Part shown: positions 42,953 to 54,155 of the stretch, piece after piece
Layout of the letters: each line of letters begins with the position of its first letter
How positions within the stretch are numbered: the first letter of the stretch is position 1
From: Paramoeba atlantica
Taxonomy: Eukaryota; Discosea
Direction: 5' to 3'
Assembly: GCA_977017575.1 (NCBI GenBank)
Contig: CDRNVI010000053.1
Location: forward strand, 620,001-684,000
DNA length: 64,000 nucleotides
Made by a program: the position numbers and the translations under genes
Notes under the pieces: generated by a model
Seen by the model: the letters and a program-made list of their open reading frames with translations, nothing else
The model's database searches: none
Told to the model about the DNA's origin: nothing

Positions 42953-44116
42953 ATGCCTATAGACACTCATTATTACCAAGCGCTGGGTGTTACACATACC
43001 GCCACTGAAAATGAGATTCGTACTGCATACAAACGACTAGCACTTCTCTATCACCCGGACCGAAACCAAGACGATTCCGATGCTGGAGAAAAATTCAAGA
43101 AAATAGGGGAGGCCTATGAAATATTAAAAGATACACAAAAAAGAACACTTTACGACACGCACGGAAAACAGGGTCTCGATCAGTCAAACAACGAGAAGAC
43201 GTCTGCTGAAGATGTTTTTTCTGCGTTCTTTGGGGGAGGATTCTCTAAAGAGCCAAAGCCGCGTGACACTGTTATAGACTTAAATCTTTCGTTGGAACAG
43301 GCGTACAATGGGTGCACAACTCGCCTCCGTGTGCCTCTGGACCGAAAATGTCATTCATGTTCGAGTACAGGTCTCCGGCCTGGATCTCGACTCCGTACGT
43401 GTTGGCAGTGCGACGGCCTTGGCTTTACGTCCCATCTGCGCGACGGTTTCGAAGCTACTTTCATAGGAAATTTTCTTTCCCAACCCTCTCACCGAAAACG
43501 CGTTCGTCAGACTTGCGACGTCTGCGCGGGAGCAGGTAAAGTGTTTCCTCCCGATCATATCTGCCGTACATGTGACGGTTGTCGTGTGGTCCGTGAGACG
43601 AAAACGCAATCTATTGATGTTCCCGTTGGATGCCAAGATGGCGATTACATTCGTATCCGCGGCATGGGACATTCTCTTCCTGAAATGGCACAAGACGGAG
43701 ATGTACTAGTATTCTTTCGAATTTCTACGCATGCCGTATTTCGTCGTCTTGGGAACCATCTGGAGTACACACACCGTATTACGCTACGTCAAGCGCTGTG
43801 TGGGTTTGACCTTTCTTTAAGACATCTCGACGGCAAAATACGCCGTATTGCTATAGGTTCCGGAGAAGTAGTTGACATGAACGCTCCATGTTACGTGTAT
43901 CAGCAAGGGATGCCACTCCCTTCCTCCAACGAGAAGGGGCATCTCATAATTCATTTTCAAATTATATTTCCTCCTTTATTTAACGGAAAGTGTCGCGAGA
44001 CCATTGCGCAGGCTCTATCGTATGCTCCACCTTCTGATTATGAAACGTGCACCGCTAAAGTAATTAAACTTACCCCAACATCGAATATGCTTCAGACTGG
44101 AAGGAAACGAAAGTAA
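42953..44116 (+). CDS. Class A J-protein, copy 2
   Basis: Same 387-aa translation as 17,069-18,232. Confidence 0.93.
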   Translation: MPIDTHYYQALGVTHTATENEIRTAYKRLALLYHPDRNQDDSDAGEKFKKIGEAYEILKDTQKRTLYDTHGKQGLDQSNNEKTSAEDVFSAFFGGGFSKEPKPRDTVIDLNLSLEQAYNGCTTRLRVPLDRKCHSCSSTGLRPGSRLRTCWQCDGLGFTSHLRDGFEATFIGNFLSQPSHRKRVRQTCDVCAGAGKVFPPDHICRTCDGCRVVRETKTQSIDVPVGCQDGDYIRIRGMGHSLPEMAQDGDVLVFFRISTHAVFRRLGNHLEYTHRITLRQALCGFDLSLRHLDGKIRRIAIGSGEVVDMNAPCYVYQQGMPLPSSNEKGHLIIHFQIIFPPLFNGKCRETIAQALSYAPPSDYETCTAKVIKLTPTSNMLQTGRKRK

Positions 44117-44494
44117 AGAAACTTGAGCCTTCTTTATATCTTCCCTCTTACGCGGTAGTCTGCTGATGAGCGCATCGAATGTGCCGAATGGGCTTCTGTA
44201 TAGTAAGGTTCAACGGACTTCTGACAGACGCTATGATAAGATAATGCGAGATCCCGCCGATGGCCTTCTATCGTATGTAGGCAGACACAGTACAAAGTTA
44301 CTATCTCTAATATTTCTGTTAACGACATAACTATTGGTGACTACGTATTTATAACGTTATGTAAGTTTTTTATTTATAAGCATTGAATTACATATAAACA
44401 TTGAATTATAAGCATTGAATTACGCAAGAGCGTATATTCATACAAGATTCTTTATTCCTTTTTTCTTTATTCCTTTTTTCTTGCTTTCTTTATC

Positions 44495-46255
44495 ATGCAA
44501 CGATTGTTTGAAGTAGGTTTCGCAGGAGCTGAAAAACGACTCATCAAGATTTTGTACAAATCTCTTCCTCGACAAGTTAGCTTTCTTTCGAGTGCCTACA
44601 CATGGAAAGCGAACGGTGATGAAATTGCCCCTTATCCTGTACAATTCGCTTCGAAAGATGAGGAAGAAAGCGTAGTTTCTGCCATTAGTGCAATAGAACA
44701 AAATTGCGAAGTGAAAAGATGGGCCAACAGCTCTGGAACTGCTCGTGAGCCTCTTTCAAAGAAAGTACGAAGCTTTTTGTCAGAAATAGGCTTGTTTGGA
44801 GCGAATTTACCTTTTGAGAACGGCGGTCTTGGATTCTCAAACACGAGTCAAGTTTTTTTGTGGGATAGAATGGCACAATTATCTCCGTCACTCGCGCTAT
44901 CCCTTCGACACTTACAATCCCTGGGATCGAGCTCCGTAGTTCATTTTGGAACTAAGGAGCAGCGCGGTAAATACTATCAAAATTTTGTAAATGGGTCCTA
45001 CATCGCGACATTGGCATATTATGAAAATAACAACTTGGATCTGTACGGCAACTTGAATATGGTTGCGAAAGCGCAACCTGATGGCACCTATGCTTTGGAG
45101 GGACGGAAAACTGGAGTAAAACATGGCGACACAGCCACTCACTTCATAGTGTTTGCCAACACTGAAACACAAACGCTTCACGAGACGGAAGGTACCGCAA
45201 GCACTGCTCATCGATTAAGCATGTTTATAGTGGAGAAGAGCAATCATACTATTGTCACTCCAAGCTCTATTTACTCGGAATTGTTCGACGTTGAGTTTCG
45301 CTCCGTTCCGGCGAAGCTTTCTCACATGCTCGGAGCAGCCGGAGAAGGACGTGCCGCGATGCTTGTGCTCACGCATTGTGGGCACATTACGCAGGCGGCA
45401 TCAGTGCTTGGGGCTACACGTAGTGTCCTGAAGCGAACTGCAAACGTGGATCGCGACATCTGTTCACTATTTTATGCAGCTGAATCAGTGGTCTATTTAG
45501 TTGCCTCCAACATGGATCGGCAGGTGGAGGATCACATGATGGAGGATATGGCAATGAAGCTTTTTGTTAATAAAATGGCCCAACAAGTCGCATGTAATCT
45601 ATTAGAGTCGACGTCGATATCTACTGAAGCAAGCGGTATGTTCAAAGCTGACATTGAAGATCTCTTGCAATTATCGTGTACTGCCTCTCAAGATGAAGGT
45701 AATGACATATCTCTGGAGCAACTTCTGGCTTGTTTAGGTTGCGAAGAAGCTGCAGAACGTACCGCACACGTATCTACTTTGATTCTTATGCAAGAACGTG
45801 CGCTTCGGAGCATTGGTTTGCGTGAGAATCTCCGGCCCGCACTGGGTGTGTCAGCGCTGGAACACCACATCAATGAAGTGGAGAAAGATATTATTGCACT
45901 TTCAGATCGTGCTGAAAATTTGGTACTTCGCTATGGTACCAAATTACCAAAGCACACTCAACAGTTGAAATCACTGGCAGTTGTGACATGTGGCCTTTAT
46001 GCGCGTGTTGCAGCTCTCGCTCGGGCAGCTCATGCTTATAGAAAAAAGGTCCCTACTGCAGGAGGAGAAATCAATCTAGCGTGCATGTGGTGTGCACATG
46101 ATCATGCATCCGCAGTCTTCTCTTTAAAAGAGATTGAATCATCTGGTTTACTGATTGCATCTACCAGTGATCGTATTTATCACGAGCTTTTGCTAAGACA
46201 GAAAAATGTGGCTGGAAGTCAAGTCCAAAGTCAACACGGTGCAGACAAGGCTTGA
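44495..46255 (+). CDS. VLCAD/ACAD9-like protein, copy 2
   Basis: Same 586-aa translation as 18,611-20,371. Confidence 0.82.
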   Translation: MQRLFEVGFAGAEKRLIKILYKSLPRQVSFLSSAYTWKANGDEIAPYPVQFASKDEEESVVSAISAIEQNCEVKRWANSSGTAREPLSKKVRSFLSEIGLFGANLPFENGGLGFSNTSQVFLWDRMAQLSPSLALSLRHLQSLGSSSVVHFGTKEQRGKYYQNFVNGSYIATLAYYENNNLDLYGNLNMVAKAQPDGTYALEGRKTGVKHGDTATHFIVFANTETQTLHETEGTASTAHRLSMFIVEKSNHTIVTPSSIYSELFDVEFRSVPAKLSHMLGAAGEGRAAMLVLTHCGHITQAASVLGATRSVLKRTANVDRDICSLFYAAESVVYLVASNMDRQVEDHMMEDMAMKLFVNKMAQQVACNLLESTSISTEASGMFKADIEDLLQLSCTASQDEGNDISLEQLLACLGCEEAAERTAHVSTLILMQERALRSIGLRENLRPALGVSALEHHINEVEKDIIALSDRAENLVLRYGTKLPKHTQQLKSLAVVTCGLYARVAALARAAHAYRKKVPTAGGEINLACMWCAHDHASAVFSLKEIESSGLLIASTSDRIYHELLLRQKNVAGSQVQSQHGADKA

Positions 46256-46322
46256 TATTAAGCTTGATGTATGTAGGAGGCATCTTTTTTGTGCGTAAAA
46301 ATTGTTAAACTTATTGGTTCAC

Positions 46323-46918
46323 CGGCACTATAAATGTAGGTTGAAAACAAGTAAAATTTGTTTGAACAATCATGCCCAAAAGGACTCAGGCAAAAGTTTT
46401 TGATCTTTCGTTGATCTCTTTTCTTATTTATTTTTTTGGCTTACTTACCAGACCACACGTTTTTTCGATCAGATGTGCCCCCTACCTCTAATGGTAAGAC
46501 CCCAAAAAACGTCCGAAATATGGGGAGAATACGAAATATGGGGAGAATCGGGTATTTGTACCAAAAGTTGGATTATTCTGGATCGTTTCGCAATTTTTTC
46601 CTTTTTAGTCTCTTCATTAAACGCGGAAGCAGTTCTCAACGCGAAACGGGTAGCCGTGGTGGCTTCCAAGAGGGTTCAAACTGGATGGGAGTGTCTGGGA
46701 GCGCCTGGGAGCGCACCTTATCCTTTTTACAGGTCACCAATACGAAGTAGACCAATGTAGTATATCCTGGGCGGTCCATTGAGTATTCCAAGCATTGAAA
46801 TATAAGTTGGAACGTCATGAGTATGAGTGGAAACGTTTTAAAAAGTCACGTAAAAGTTTTTTCGAGCGGAAAAAAATCATCAGAAAAAAATGGATTTTAA
46901 CCTACATTTATAGTGCCG
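46323..46918. mobile_element. Non-autonomous inverted-repeat element, copy 2
   Basis: Counterpart of 20,439-21,034. Present in both units, so it was inserted before the duplication. Confidence 0.7.
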
Positions 46919-47020
46919 ATTACCCAACTTATTTTATGTGACTTACTCTATTGATTATTCAGCACGCACTTCGCGTTACATATTCGTCCACTGTATGTAA
47001 TGTCATAGGCACATGAATTA

Positions 47021-47547
47021 CACCCCCGCCAAAAAGTATTGTTCACAAAAATGGCCGACACAAAAAGTATTGTATTTATTAGTATCAACCACTTTTTTGA
47101 CTTTTGACCAGAAACGCAGGAACCTGAGGCGCGTAGGAAAGCCATTGAAAGATCAGAAACTCGCCGTAAAGAATCATTTGGAATGTCGCGGAAAGCTAAG
47201 GCAAGATTTGAGCAGGCTCGGAATATGGTTCCTCTCGCGCACTATTTTAGCGTTGAGTAGTTAAAATAATTAAATCACAGTGCCAGTGCTACAAGAAGTG
47301 CCAGTGCTACACTTTTTCCTCGCAAAACCAGTTATTTAGATCTCGTGATAGTTACTAGTATTTTAGTTCTTATGATTCGACCTGTTTTTTTGCTTCACAG
47401 TACTTTACACAGATCCGATATGATAAGTGCAACTTTTTGGAGGTCAGTAGCAGCTCGTGGAAATCAACAAAAAGTATTCTATTTATTAGTATCGACCAAA
47501 ACTTCGTGGTCGATACTAATAAATTACAGTACTTTTTGGCGGGGGGG
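47021..47547. mobile_element. TA-flanked MITE, copy 2
   Basis: Counterpart of 21,137-21,663, with the same ends and TA flanks. Confidence 0.7.
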
Positions 47548-47672
47548 TATGTTAGTTGTACCATTCTGCCATTGAAATCTTGGAAAATTTAGTATGTTGG
47601 CAAAACATTGCGGACTTCATTTACCGGGTAAAACTAAAATGATCTGATTTCATATTCCATTTTTCGACTACT

Positions 47673-48173
47673 ATGTTCTTTCAAAGTAAGCAACGTTTAG
47701 CTCGTAACTTTGGACGAGATTGGAGCAAAAGGCGGCTCTATTGGACACTTCGAAACAAACTCGAAATTGAAAAATCCTTCAGAGATTCGTGGATTCGATG
47801 GACCTCTCGTGCCGTACAGCGCTGCGATGAGCCTTTGTGCCACAACATGAGTCAAGCGGAGACCTTGGCTTTTCAGAAGAAAATGACATGCTACATGTAC
47901 AATTTAGAAGGGGTGAGTCACCTCGATTATCTTACTATGCCATGGAGAGACTATGGTCACGGTATATCAGGGGTTCCAGGAACAGGAGACTGGGTAAGTA
48001 TGATAAATCTTAATCACTTTACATGGTATCAAATGGTACGCAAGGGCTTCGTATTGGTATATCGTTGTCATGTAAGAGGCCTGGGGTCCGACCCATACTT
48101 ACTTAAAGGGGGCTACGAGTACCGATGGAAAAAGTGTATAGATCGAGACGTCGGTCATTACACAAGGGCGTAG
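47673..48173 (+). CDS. Orphan 166-aa protein, copy 2
   Basis: Same translation as 21,789-22,289; the AT palindrome follows at 48,192-48,220. Confidence 0.55.
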   Translation: MFFQSKQRLARNFGRDWSKRRLYWTLRNKLEIEKSFRDSWIRWTSRAVQRCDEPLCHNMSQAETLAFQKKMTCYMYNLEGVSHLDYLTMPWRDYGHGISGVPGTGDWVSMINLNHFTWYQMVRKGFVLVYRCHVRGLGSDPYLLKGGYEYRWKKCIDRDVGHYTRA

Positions 48174-48363
48174 CAAAATAGAAACATATCATAAATTTAT
48201 TATAATTTATAATAAATTTAAAAAAAAAATAGTATTTTTCACTGTGGCACACATATTTTTAGTTTTCAAAAAACGCTTTCTGACACGTAATATCATGTAC
48301 ATCGCGTAATATCATAGCACAATAGTTAGAATAGTCTATTATTGATCTGCGTATCTCTCGTTA

Positions 48364-50337
48364 ATGTTTCTGTCATCTCGTTGTCTCCCGAGCTTGATTT
48401 CATCGTTGCCACTTCACGTAATATATGAAATGGAATCGTGTAGTCAGATCATTCCGGAAATAATAAAACTTCCGAAAAGTACAGACACGAACCATTCGAG
48501 TTCTAGATTGCAGTTATCAGATTCTCTCCCAGACTTTACATCCATTCCTCATCTTTTTCGTTGGCTTCGTGAGCAATTTCTCAAAAAAGATTTTGAAGCC
48601 CCATGGCAAGCTGTCATGCAGAGTATATTCCGCCAGATAAGAAGATATGGTTGTGGAAATAGCTTGAAACACGTCAAGACTCTTCAAGATGGCAGACACA
48701 TGTTGCGAACCGCAAATGAATTACAGAAAACCACTTTTTTGGGTCCTGCTGAGGTATTGACATACTCTTTGTCACAACTGCACCGTCTGAATATGCCGAA
48801 ATATGTGTTGTCGAACTTTGCCGAGCATATTCAACATTTTTTTTGGGAACATCCAACGTACCGAACGTACCTTCCTCTCTTGCGAGAGATACTAAAATTT
48901 GAATTTTCTCAACAAGATAATCACGTGCTTTGGGGAGATATAATCGATGACGTATGCAAAACCGTTTCTAGCTCCGCAGAGTCTACATGTCTAACTTTTT
49001 CCGAGGTACTTGAATATGCACAAGTTCTTGCTCGAATGGACATCAGGAATGATCTTCTTTGCTCTATCACCCAAAGGTTTGAAAATCTCTTGCCAAGGAA
49101 CTCAATTTCTAACTCAAACATAAGACTATGCAAGGCTGATTTTGGCTGCTCAAATTATTTGTCGTCTTTGGGAGCAATAACATCCGACCAAGTATGCGTT
49201 TCCACTGCAGAATTTATGATATTACTTCGAATTATTGACAATACTCCCGTCACTACTGAAAAACTCCCTATTTCTCCAGGAAATTTGCGTGTGTTGCAAA
49301 GTTGTCGCCTTCGACTAACGTCCTATATCTACACATTTCTTCGCACAAGATTTCGAACAGAAACTTGGGCGTTACACAATATGATGGAATTAGTGGTTTT
49401 AATGGCCAAGGTTCGGAGCCGCGCTTATTTTTCCCCACATGAAACACTGTTGTATTCTGTTATGCAGCGCATACGGCAAAAAATATGCAACCCGGTACAC
49501 ACCTCACAATTTTCGGATGAACAGGTAAGTTATATTACTCCTGAAGTTTGGGCTCAAACTTATAGTGCAGCACAAGAATTTCATCAGGTTGATATAGCGG
49601 ATCATATTATTTCTTGTCGAATTTCGGAACACACATCTCGACTAGTGAATAACCGTGTGCTTGAAACGGTTCTTCGGTCACATCTACAGGCATTGTATGA
49701 GTACAATCATAGCCCTAGTCGTACTTTACGTCTGCCTTCCACTTTCATAAATGACATACGTAAGACGTTGCAACACTGGGTGGATTATGATCAACTGTGC
49801 GAATTAGCTTTCGACAGTTCAGAAAGTGATGTAAGGTGCAATGAAAAGTGGGCGGTGACATCGTTGGTTCTACCCCTACTATTACAAAGCGGGAATCTTA
49901 ATCGAACCTTATACAGCGATATTACGAGGCGGTTGCACTCTTTGTTAACATATGTAAGTTGTCATTCCGGTTGTGAAAAAGGCTCTTCAAATTCCGATAA
50001 ATTTGCTTCCAAGACAATAGAAGAAAATATACTTACGAATTCTAGGCTTCTCTTATCGAACGAGGAGCTTGCTTTTTTTCTGCACACAATTTTGCACTTT
50101 AATGAAGGAACAACTCCTGTTTTTTTGCATCAAAAACGAGAAGTTGTTTTGTCTTATCCTCAGCGTATGCTAGTGTCTCTTGTGTGCGATAAGCTCATAG
50201 AAAATAAATCTGAACGGCTTTCCAGCATGGCGAAAAGTGTATTGGTTAAATGCACAGAATCTTCTTGTCTCATTAACAAAAGATTGGAAGCCTTGTTTAT
50301 GAAACCCATTCGTCGCGCACTGAGAGTTAGTACATAA
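48364..50337 (+). CDS. Unrecognised 657-aa helical protein, copy 2
   Basis: Same translation as 22,480-24,453. In this copy the downstream coiled-coil gene is intact. Confidence 0.7.
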   Translation: MFLSSRCLPSLISSLPLHVIYEMESCSQIIPEIIKLPKSTDTNHSSSRLQLSDSLPDFTSIPHLFRWLREQFLKKDFEAPWQAVMQSIFRQIRRYGCGNSLKHVKTLQDGRHMLRTANELQKTTFLGPAEVLTYSLSQLHRLNMPKYVLSNFAEHIQHFFWEHPTYRTYLPLLREILKFEFSQQDNHVLWGDIIDDVCKTVSSSAESTCLTFSEVLEYAQVLARMDIRNDLLCSITQRFENLLPRNSISNSNIRLCKADFGCSNYLSSLGAITSDQVCVSTAEFMILLRIIDNTPVTTEKLPISPGNLRVLQSCRLRLTSYIYTFLRTRFRTETWALHNMMELVVLMAKVRSRAYFSPHETLLYSVMQRIRQKICNPVHTSQFSDEQVSYITPEVWAQTYSAAQEFHQVDIADHIISCRISEHTSRLVNNRVLETVLRSHLQALYEYNHSPSRTLRLPSTFINDIRKTLQHWVDYDQLCELAFDSSESDVRCNEKWAVTSLVLPLLLQSGNLNRTLYSDITRRLHSLLTYVSCHSGCEKGSSNSDKFASKTIEENILTNSRLLLSNEELAFFLHTILHFNEGTTPVFLHQKREVVLSYPQRMLVSLVCDKLIENKSERLSSMAKSVLVKCTESSCLINKRLEALFMKPIRRALRVST

Positions 50338-50582
50338 AAGTTATTTATGTGTACTTATGGGAGGGAGAGTATTTATTTTTTATGCAAGGTCGGTTTAAGC
50401 CCGTTAAGTTGTAATTTCAATTTATTTTGTATTGGAAGAGGGACAAAGTGAGTACCTACAGGTGCTTAGAAGCATTCTGGTCTCACATTATACTATCGAT
50501 ATTGCGCATTTTTGATGCAAATGTGCATCTTATTGATGTATTTATATTGAGCATATTATTATTTTTTTGTGGAGTGAGTAAA

Positions 50583-53500
50583 ATGTCTGGAATTGGTGAA
50601 CGCACTGAACTTCATCATGTTTATAAACAATGGAGTAACAGGCAGGAAGAACTTAACAATTATTTGACGTGTTTCGTTTCCGACTTGCTACAAGAGGTAG
50701 CTTCGAACGCAGAAAATGAACTAGTTAATATAAAGTCTTGTGAAAAGAGAATAGAAGCCTCTGCAAGTGAGGTTTCAGAAATAATTGAGTGGGCATTAGC
50801 TTCCGTTAAGGAAAAAAGAGCTGATCTAAAACCTGATAAAAGTCTTTCACCTATTGAGTCGCCCAGTAAGTCCAAACTACTAGAATCCGAAAATCCACAA
50901 GTACACTTTCTTGAGGCTCAATTGAACGCTTCGTCTAAACAGGCACATCTCGCTGAAAATCGTGTCAAGGAATTAAGTAAAAAAAATCAGAAAACAGAGG
51001 ATTTTGCTCGTGCAGCTCTTCGTTTTATTTCTAGGCATTACCTTCCTCACCAAACAGCATCAGAACACACTGTCACTGACTCCGCTACTGATGTCGATTG
51101 TCTTGCCGATTCCTGGAATAAAGATTTGGACCTTGATTTTTTCAAACTTCCTGTTTCTGATGAACAGTTTGAATCTGATTCGAACGTTGTATACGAGACA
51201 CCATTTGACGTCGTGATGAGATTACTTGAGTTGCAGACAGAAAATGAAGGCGCTTATCGTGACTTGCGAAAGCTACGGGATGAACTTGATGCCTCCAAAT
51301 CGAAAAGCAACATGAAATCATCACCTGTTCAGTGTGAAATTGTCTCGACTAAAACAACTCCTTGTCTCGACTCAAAGCAAAATCAATTGGTTGATTCGGG
51401 CCACTCAAGCCTTTCATTAAACGTGACGCATTTTGAAGCTCTGAAAAATGATGTACATGCTCTAACTTTTGAGAACCAAATATTGCGTCAAGAAATAGCT
51501 ATTCTGTTGAAGCCCAAAGACTCAATATTCGCAGAAGCTGCATTCTTGAAAGGGGGTACCCCTTCTTCTGAATGCATAAATGACAACAATCTTGATGAGT
51601 CCTTATTGCGCCCGGCTCTCTCCGATAATATATCACATAGGGGTGGCCCTGATATTGATTCACTTGAGCCCTTTATTTATGAAAACATCAAGTCACTGGT
51701 CGATAAAAATGTCCACCTTTGTAAACAGGTTCGCATTTTGCTACAACAAAACGAAGCTTTGAATATGAAAACGGGAAAACATTTGGCATCAAATGTAGCA
51801 GTAGAGAGGGATGAATGTGCTGACGTAACCAATCACAAGGACATTGCCACTTTCTCATCAGCATTCATTTCGGTTCCTATTCAAGAAAAAAGTACTATCC
51901 AGCCAACCTGTGATTTTCCGAACGATTTGGTAACTTCGCCACTTGTCTTTTACAATGCGGACAAATGTACGCCTTCCGCTGACAGAAATAATACAGCCTT
52001 GGAATTAAGTGAGCAAGCCTTGGGCACAAACAGAAAAACTTACTCTAATGATAGCGCAGTACAATGTAACATTGATCATGAACAGCTTGAAAACAGCATT
52101 TGTGTTCTAAATCAAATTGTTGACACTATCCGCAGCTGTGAACGTCCCGAAATCAAGACTGCAAGTGGCATTATACCTATTAATTTTTCAGAAGAATGCG
52201 AAGCAAGAAATCCATATCTCGTGCATCAGGACAAAGTAACATCATTTTACATGTACGTTAAGGATGGCTTTTTCGAAATACTTAACAAGTACGAACAAGA
52301 AGCTGCTCGCCATGTTGAATCAAGAAAGCAGTTAAACTCTTTGCAGCGAGAATTACATGCTCTGAGAACTTGCGACACAGAATTTGGCTCTTTGTTTCAG
52401 TCTATTGAAAATGCCGGGAGAGTAATAAGATTCATCGAAACAACAATACATCAGATAAAAGAAACCTTTAGCGAACTGCAAGGAATGAATAATAATCTGA
52501 TCGAGTCCAAACAACAAGCTCGAGGTACCTGTGCTCTTCTTGATCAGTTTTCGAAATTATGTTCGGAATGGAATGGTGTTAATAAAGCTTTATGTTCCTA
52601 CGAAAAGGTCTTGTTGCAGAACCTAGGTGATGCCGAAGAGGCGTCACACATATGGAAAGAACAATATGAATTGCTACTTCGAGACCAAAACACTATCAGG
52701 GAAGAAAAGCAAGAGTTGCAGCAAATTCTTTTTCGGGAGAGGAAGAAATTTATAGATACAATGGAATCTGCATGGCAGGCAGAAGAAACGGCCCAGCGGC
52801 TATCGCGGGCAAACGCTGTGTTGCAGAGTACTATAGGAGATCACGTTTCTCGTGCAAACTACGAAGCTACTTTGAGCGAACTTCAAGCATACGAAAGTCG
52901 ATTCATAACTCTTCAAAATTCTCATAATGAGCTGAAAAAGGAGTTTGAATCAATTGAATGCGAGCGAACTGAAGTATTAACTATGGTTGCTGTTGCAGAA
53001 AAGAAAGAAGAAATACATATTGCTTTTCAAAGGAAATTTCATGAACTAAGTTACGAACTTCGAACACAGAAAAGAAAATTCTTAAAAGCTGAAAGGCGCT
53101 TGTGGGGTACGCATCGCCGTCTTTGTGCTCTCAAACAAGTCTTGTTAGATCGCGAAAACGCTAGCGTGGGTTCCCAAGCTAAAATCGAAGAGTTAACAAA
53201 TATCATTGTTGACAGACAAGTTGAAAAAGGAATATTTGCATTTACCTCCGATGATATTGTGCAAAAACTTAAATCTCGCATTCAGTTATTAGCTAGTACC
53301 AGAGAAGAGTGTATTCGCGATCGTGATTCGCTTCAGCTTCAGCTAAATGAATATCGATCCAAATTTATAGAGATCATCACAGTTTTACAAGAAGAAAAGT
53401 CGAAATCTCTACTCATGCATCTCAGCCATCTAGTTGATAATGAAATTAGCGCTTCACCCTTACGTGATCAGGGAGGCGTAGAAAATTCAGGTAAATTGCT

Positions 53501-54155
53501 CCCTAGTGTAGATCAGACAGAGGCACAAAAAAAATTCGAAGCACTGGAACACGAACTTATGAACGCCAAGCACTTGAATGAAACGTATGAAACCAAGCTT
53601 CAAATTCTTTCTAAAGCTGACGATACAGTAGAAGCCCGCGCATGCGGTCTTTCACTTGTCGATTATTTGAGAGGCGAAGTGAGACATGTTCGAGAAACTT
53701 GCGACGTCCTCATTAAAGAAAAGAACTCCATAATAGAAGAGTTACATACCGCACAAAGTAGGCTTAATGAGGAAAGTCTGAAACTTGCAGCAATCAAAAA
53801 TAAATACGAGTATAAGGATCGTGCATTCGCAGATGCTTTTGATCTGAGAAAGGGGGAATTAGCTTCAAAAGACACGATAATCATGAAACTTGAGATTCGC
53901 ATAAAAGATTTGGAAAATTCTGTTAAAGAACTTGGCATGGAAAAATTGGACACAAAAGCGTTATGTGAACGTCAACGATGTGAATTAGTAGCGAGCGAAT
54001 CCGACAAAGCACAACTCAGCGTTTCGTATGATGCACTTCAAAAAGAAAACTACCTTTTGAGAACTACGAATGACGATATTGCTTTCAAGTTAAAGTCGCT
54101 AGAGGAACAACCCATTCTAGTTGCATCCAACGCATTTGGTGCTGGTGGACTATAA
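50583..54155 (+). CDS. Long coiled-coil protein (1,190 aa)
   Basis: Start chosen at ATG 50,583 (MSGIGERTEL...); the frame is open upstream to a TTG at 50,427, but those 52 residues are hydrophobic and look like leader. Heptad-rich helices with many Glu/Lys/Gln/Leu run through residues about 100-135, 215-240, 280-310 and almost continuously from about 560 to the end (for example KNTIREEKQELQQILFRERKKF-like stretches near 700-720). A less ordered Ser/Asp/Thr-rich part spans about 310-530. No motor, membrane or catalytic domain. Such proteins typically scaffold centrosomes, basal bodies, nuclear pores or Golgi; nothing here selects one. The large-duplication boundary falls inside it at 50,855, and this is the only complete copy. 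Confidence 0.8.
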   Translation: MSGIGERTELHHVYKQWSNRQEELNNYLTCFVSDLLQEVASNAENELVNIKSCEKRIEASASEVSEIIEWALASVKEKRADLKPDKSLSPIESPSKSKLLESENPQVHFLEAQLNASSKQAHLAENRVKELSKKNQKTEDFARAALRFISRHYLPHQTASEHTVTDSATDVDCLADSWNKDLDLDFFKLPVSDEQFESDSNVVYETPFDVVMRLLELQTENEGAYRDLRKLRDELDASKSKSNMKSSPVQCEIVSTKTTPCLDSKQNQLVDSGHSSLSLNVTHFEALKNDVHALTFENQILRQEIAILLKPKDSIFAEAAFLKGGTPSSECINDNNLDESLLRPALSDNISHRGGPDIDSLEPFIYENIKSLVDKNVHLCKQVRILLQQNEALNMKTGKHLASNVAVERDECADVTNHKDIATFSSAFISVPIQEKSTIQPTCDFPNDLVTSPLVFYNADKCTPSADRNNTALELSEQALGTNRKTYSNDSAVQCNIDHEQLENSICVLNQIVDTIRSCERPEIKTASGIIPINFSEECEARNPYLVHQDKVTSFYMYVKDGFFEILNKYEQEAARHVESRKQLNSLQRELHALRTCDTEFGSLFQSIENAGRVIRFIETTIHQIKETFSELQGMNNNLIESKQQARGTCALLDQFSKLCSEWNGVNKALCSYEKVLLQNLGDAEEASHIWKEQYELLLRDQNTIREEKQELQQILFRERKKFIDTMESAWQAEETAQRLSRANAVLQSTIGDHVSRANYEATLSELQAYESRFITLQNSHNELKKEFESIECERTEVLTMVAVAEKKEEIHIAFQRKFHELSYELRTQKRKFLKAERRLWGTHRRLCALKQVLLDRENASVGSQAKIEELTNIIVDRQVEKGIFAFTSDDIVQKLKSRIQLLASTREECIRDRDSLQLQLNEYRSKFIEIITVLQEEKSKSLLMHLSHLVDNEISASPLRDQGGVENSGKLLPSVDQTEAQKKFEALEHELMNAKHLNETYETKLQILSKADDTVEARACGLSLVDYLRGEVRHVRETCDVLIKEKNSIIEELHTAQSRLNEESLKLAAIKNKYEYKDRAFADAFDLRKGELASKDTIIMKLEIRIKDLENSVKELGMEKLDTKALCERQRCELVASESDKAQLSVSYDALQKENYLLRTTNDDIAFKLKSLEEQPILVASNAFGAGGL

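Larger units (their letters stand above)
24972..50855. repeat. Tandem duplication, copy 2 (complete 25,884-bp unit)
   Basis: Complete direct repeat unit. It starts inside the antiporter gene just before the codons for its last membrane segment and ends inside the coiled-coil gene about 91 codons after that gene's first ATG. The first 913 bp have no partner in this window because the matching part of copy 1 lies to the left. Conserved reading frames and absence of indels mean a very young event or an assembly duplicate. Confidence 0.95.
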
